From contig QUJA01000067.1 in the NCBI GenBank assembly GCA_003480425.1, forward strand, positions 1-8,587: 8,587 bases of DNA. Reading direction: 5' to 3'. Source of the stretch: Firmicutes bacterium AM31-12AC. GTDB lineage: Bacteria; Bacillota; Clostridia; Lachnospirales; Lachnospiraceae. Position 1 is the stretch's first letter; every line of letters begins with the position of its first letter. The position numbers were made by a program, and so were the translations under genes. Positions 7,701-8,587 of this stretch are shown here, one piece after another. Under the pieces are notes generated by a model. That model made no database searches, was not told the origin of the DNA, and saw nothing but the letters and a program-made list of their open reading frames with translations.

Positions 7701-8450
7701 CCATATCAGCAAATGCAAAAATGGAAAATGAAATTTACCGTATCCGAACTGAAAAAACGCACATATCTAAGTGAAGATGGCAGCGGAGAAAATGGTGAGG
7801 AAATGATAGAAGAAGCACTGATAGTTCCTCTTTTGCCTAAATTTTTACAAGAAGAGGAAGAGGTAAAGGGTGCTTCGCGAGGAAGTGTATATCACAAAGT
7901 ATTAGAATTGCTTGATTTTACACAAGAATACAATACTACATCCCTAAAAGAAGCAATCAGGCAGATGGAACAAGATAAAATTATTACAAAAGAGATGACA
8001 AAGTGCATCCGAATAAAAGATATACAGAACTTCTTGAATAGTAATATCGGAAAAAGAATGCAGAAAGCTGCAAAAAGCAAGCTGCTAAAAACAGAACAGC
8101 CATTTGTACTTGGAGTAGATGCAGGAGAGATTTATCGAGAAGAAATAAAGGATGCCTGCCAGACGGCGATGGAAGATATGTGCCAGAAAGAAGTAGAGGA
8201 TGTTTGTCAATCAGATATGAAGAATGAAATGATATTGGTACAGGGAATCATTGATGTTTATTTCGAAGAAGATGGAGAAATTGTACTGCTGGATTATAAA
8301 ACCGACAAGGTTCGAAATGGTGCAGAATTGAAAGAGAGATATCATGCACAGTTGGATTATTATGCAAAGGCACTCGAGCAGCTGCTTGGGAAGAAAGTGA
8401 AGGAGAAAGTGATTTATTCGTTCTGTCTGGGGGAGAAAGTTGCTATTTAG
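4773..8450 (+). CDS. addA: ATP-dependent helicase/nuclease subunit A (AddA)
   Basis: AddA is the 3'-5' SF1A (UvrD-like) motor and second nuclease of AddAB. All helicase motifs are visible: Q-motif region WTEEQQ (5-10), Walker A AAAGSGKT with K30, motif Ia VTFTEAAAAEM, motif II DEYQD (398-402), motif III GDVKQSIYRFR (from 428), motif IV KNFRS (466-470), motif V TIHKSKGLEF (782-791) and motif VI LYVALTRAK (857-865). The C-terminal RecB-type nuclease has RGSVYHKVLELL with H1041, D1161 in GIID, D1174-Y-K1176 and Q1193-x3-Y1197. At 1225 residues it is close to Bacillus AddA. Odd points are a three-unit octapeptide repeat at 1126-1149 in the nuclease domain, and a C-terminus whose last three residues and stop lie within the inverted repeat. 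Translation starts directly after addB, with which it forms an operon. Confidence 0.97.
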   Translation: MGVKWTEEQQKVINLRNRNILVSAAAGSGKTAVLVERIIQMLTDEKHPIDVDRLLIVTFTEAAAAEMKERVRNAIEKSLEENPENAHLQRQATLIHSASITTIHSFCLSVIREHFHVINLDPGFRIAEEGELKLLSQDVLGEVLESCYEEADETFLKLVEKLGSGRNDKRLETLILQLYEYSRSYPQPEKWLWQCVDNYAVNEQDGAYFIFEIAAKQTKYYVEDMLGILDEALTICEEADGPYMYAEMLEMDIEMLSNLNREQNEYEQLYQELTSIKWKALSRKKDESVSEEKKEKVKQLRDEVKKQVKDLIAAYYYEKPEEMLKDMEASHDTMQAFVALVQMFADAFAEKKRTRNLIDFNDMEQFALQILTEEKEGKLVPSIVAQEYQEQFEEVMIDEYQDSNLIQEAILTSVSTISKGKYNVFMVGDVKQSIYRFRLSRPELFMEKYENYSLEDGEKQRIDLHKNFRSRAEVLDSTNYIFERIMRRELGGVEYDENAALYLGADYETLVREDGSLENEAELLLLDTSDAEIPDNLEEGTEFLDGTGKQLEAQMVAKRIKELVGKARVKDKETGEYRPAQYRDIVILSRSAKGWSDVFSTILNEEGIPAYAGSREGYFETYEVSVLLDYLQLLDNQRQDVPLAAVLTSPFVGLSAQELAEIRNSKENSTFYEAAEQSERLQEFYRQLEHFRKLIPYTSIHELLWKILEETGYGVYISAMPGGAQRKANLEMLIEKACSFEGTSYKGLFNFVRYIEQLKKYDVDYGEANIIDEQADTVRIMTIHKSKGLEFPIVFVVGMGKRFNMQDVNGSMIIHPELGVGIDQIDLDRRTKIPTFLKKMIQQQTKLETLGEELRVLYVALTRAKEKLIMTGQLKDARNLVLQYENAAIENASKGGMTFSKLASAHKYLDWVLPVAAQPDAPISIKVWDYWDAAVLDKREEQAEQVAKDILEHWNLENVYDNELKEHLNEQFLYRYPYQQMQKWKMKFTVSELKKRTYLSEDGSGENGEEMIEEALIVPLLPKFLQEEEEVKGASRGSVYHKVLELLDFTQEYNTTSLKEAIRQMEQDKIITKEMTKCIRIKDIQNFLNSNIGKRMQKAAKSKLLKTEQPFVLGVDAGEIYREEIKDACQTAMEDMCQKEVEDVCQSDMKNEMILVQGIIDVYFEEDGEIVLLDYKTDKVRNGAELKERYHAQLDYYAKALEQLLGKKVKEKVIYSFCLGEKVAI
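8148..8219 (+). repeat. Three degenerate 24-bp in-frame units in addA
   Basis: AddA residues 1126-1149 consist of three octapeptides, KDACQTAM, EDMCQKEV and EDVCQSDM, sharing an acidic-x-C-Q core. The DNA units are diverged, so the duplication is not recent. They sit between the PFVLGVDAGEI strand and the catalytic GIID strand of the nuclease, in what is probably a surface loop, and add three cysteines. Confidence 0.75.
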
Positions 8451-8572
8451 TTCACTGGGTGGCTATACGTTCCTTACAAAAAAATTGATATAAGAATTCT
8501 TGCTCAGATTCCATGAGCGGGAGACACATAAGAGCGTAAATTTTTGCTAAAAGCAAATGAATTTGAACTCAA
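8438..8572 (-). repeat. Right copy of 134-bp inverted repeat
   Basis: This is the reverse complement of bases 1-134, with three substitutions and one extra base in an A-run (7 A at 8478-8484). It starts at the last base of the fourth-last sense codon of addA, so V-A-I and the TAG of addA are read from repeat sequence. The same stem-loops occur here as TGAGC/GCTCA (8502-8518) and TTTGCT/AGCAAA (8543-8557). The latter can be extended by AAATT/AATTT (8538-8542/8560-8564) past a two-base bulge. I see no GC-rich stem with a following T-run, so this is not an obvious terminator for addBA. The repeat may continue past 8572, since the left copy is cut by the window edge. Confidence 0.93.
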
Positions 8573-8587
8573 ACTTGCTGCTACGCA

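Noticed and set aside
8516..8520. AGCGG (Bacillus Chi sequence) in the right repeat as a functional AddAB signal
   Set aside because: A 5-mer is frequent by chance, it also occurs many times in addB and addA, and the Chi sequence of this organism is unknown.
8451..8587. Rho-independent terminator after addA
   Set aside because: The stem-loops here are short or AT-rich and are not followed by a T-run on the + strand.

Overview
The window looks like chromosomal DNA of a low-GC Firmicute, most likely a gut Lachnospiraceae (Clostridia). The evidence is an A/G-rich coding strand, strong AGGAGG ribosome binding sites, the addB-addA gene order, and a PD-(D/E)XK 'transposase-family' nuclease gene of a type common in that group. 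The family assignment is inference from general resemblance; no database search was possible.

Layout: (1) 1-134, the left copy of an approximately 134-bp repeat. (2) 135-368, non-coding DNA with a strong orphan Shine-Dalgarno, a small hairpin and a 13-bp palindrome. (3) 369-1351, a PD-(D/E)XK nuclease-family gene broken into two reading frames by what looks like a single missing base near 856. (4) 1377-4772, addB, and 4773-8450, addA, the two subunits of the AddAB (RexBA-type) helicase-nuclease, with no bases between the addB stop and the addA start. (5) 8438-8572, the second copy of the repeat in inverted orientation. It overlaps the last three codons and the stop of addA. (6) 8573-8587, a short unassigned tail.

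The core function is recombinational repair. AddA is a UvrD/SF1A-type helicase with a C-terminal nuclease. AddB has an N-terminal helicase-like fold with a Walker A motif, and a C-terminal nuclease held by a four-cysteine iron-sulphur cluster. Together they resect double-strand breaks and prepare 3' tails for RecA. Both proteins appear intact, with all expected catalytic residues visible.

I do not see a clearly new multi-gene system. The unusual parts are the near-identical inverted repeats bracketing the whole locus, the fact that the right repeat encodes the end of AddA, the decayed nuclease gene packed 25 bp upstream of addB, and a three-unit octapeptide repeat (core DxCQ) inside the AddA nuclease domain.
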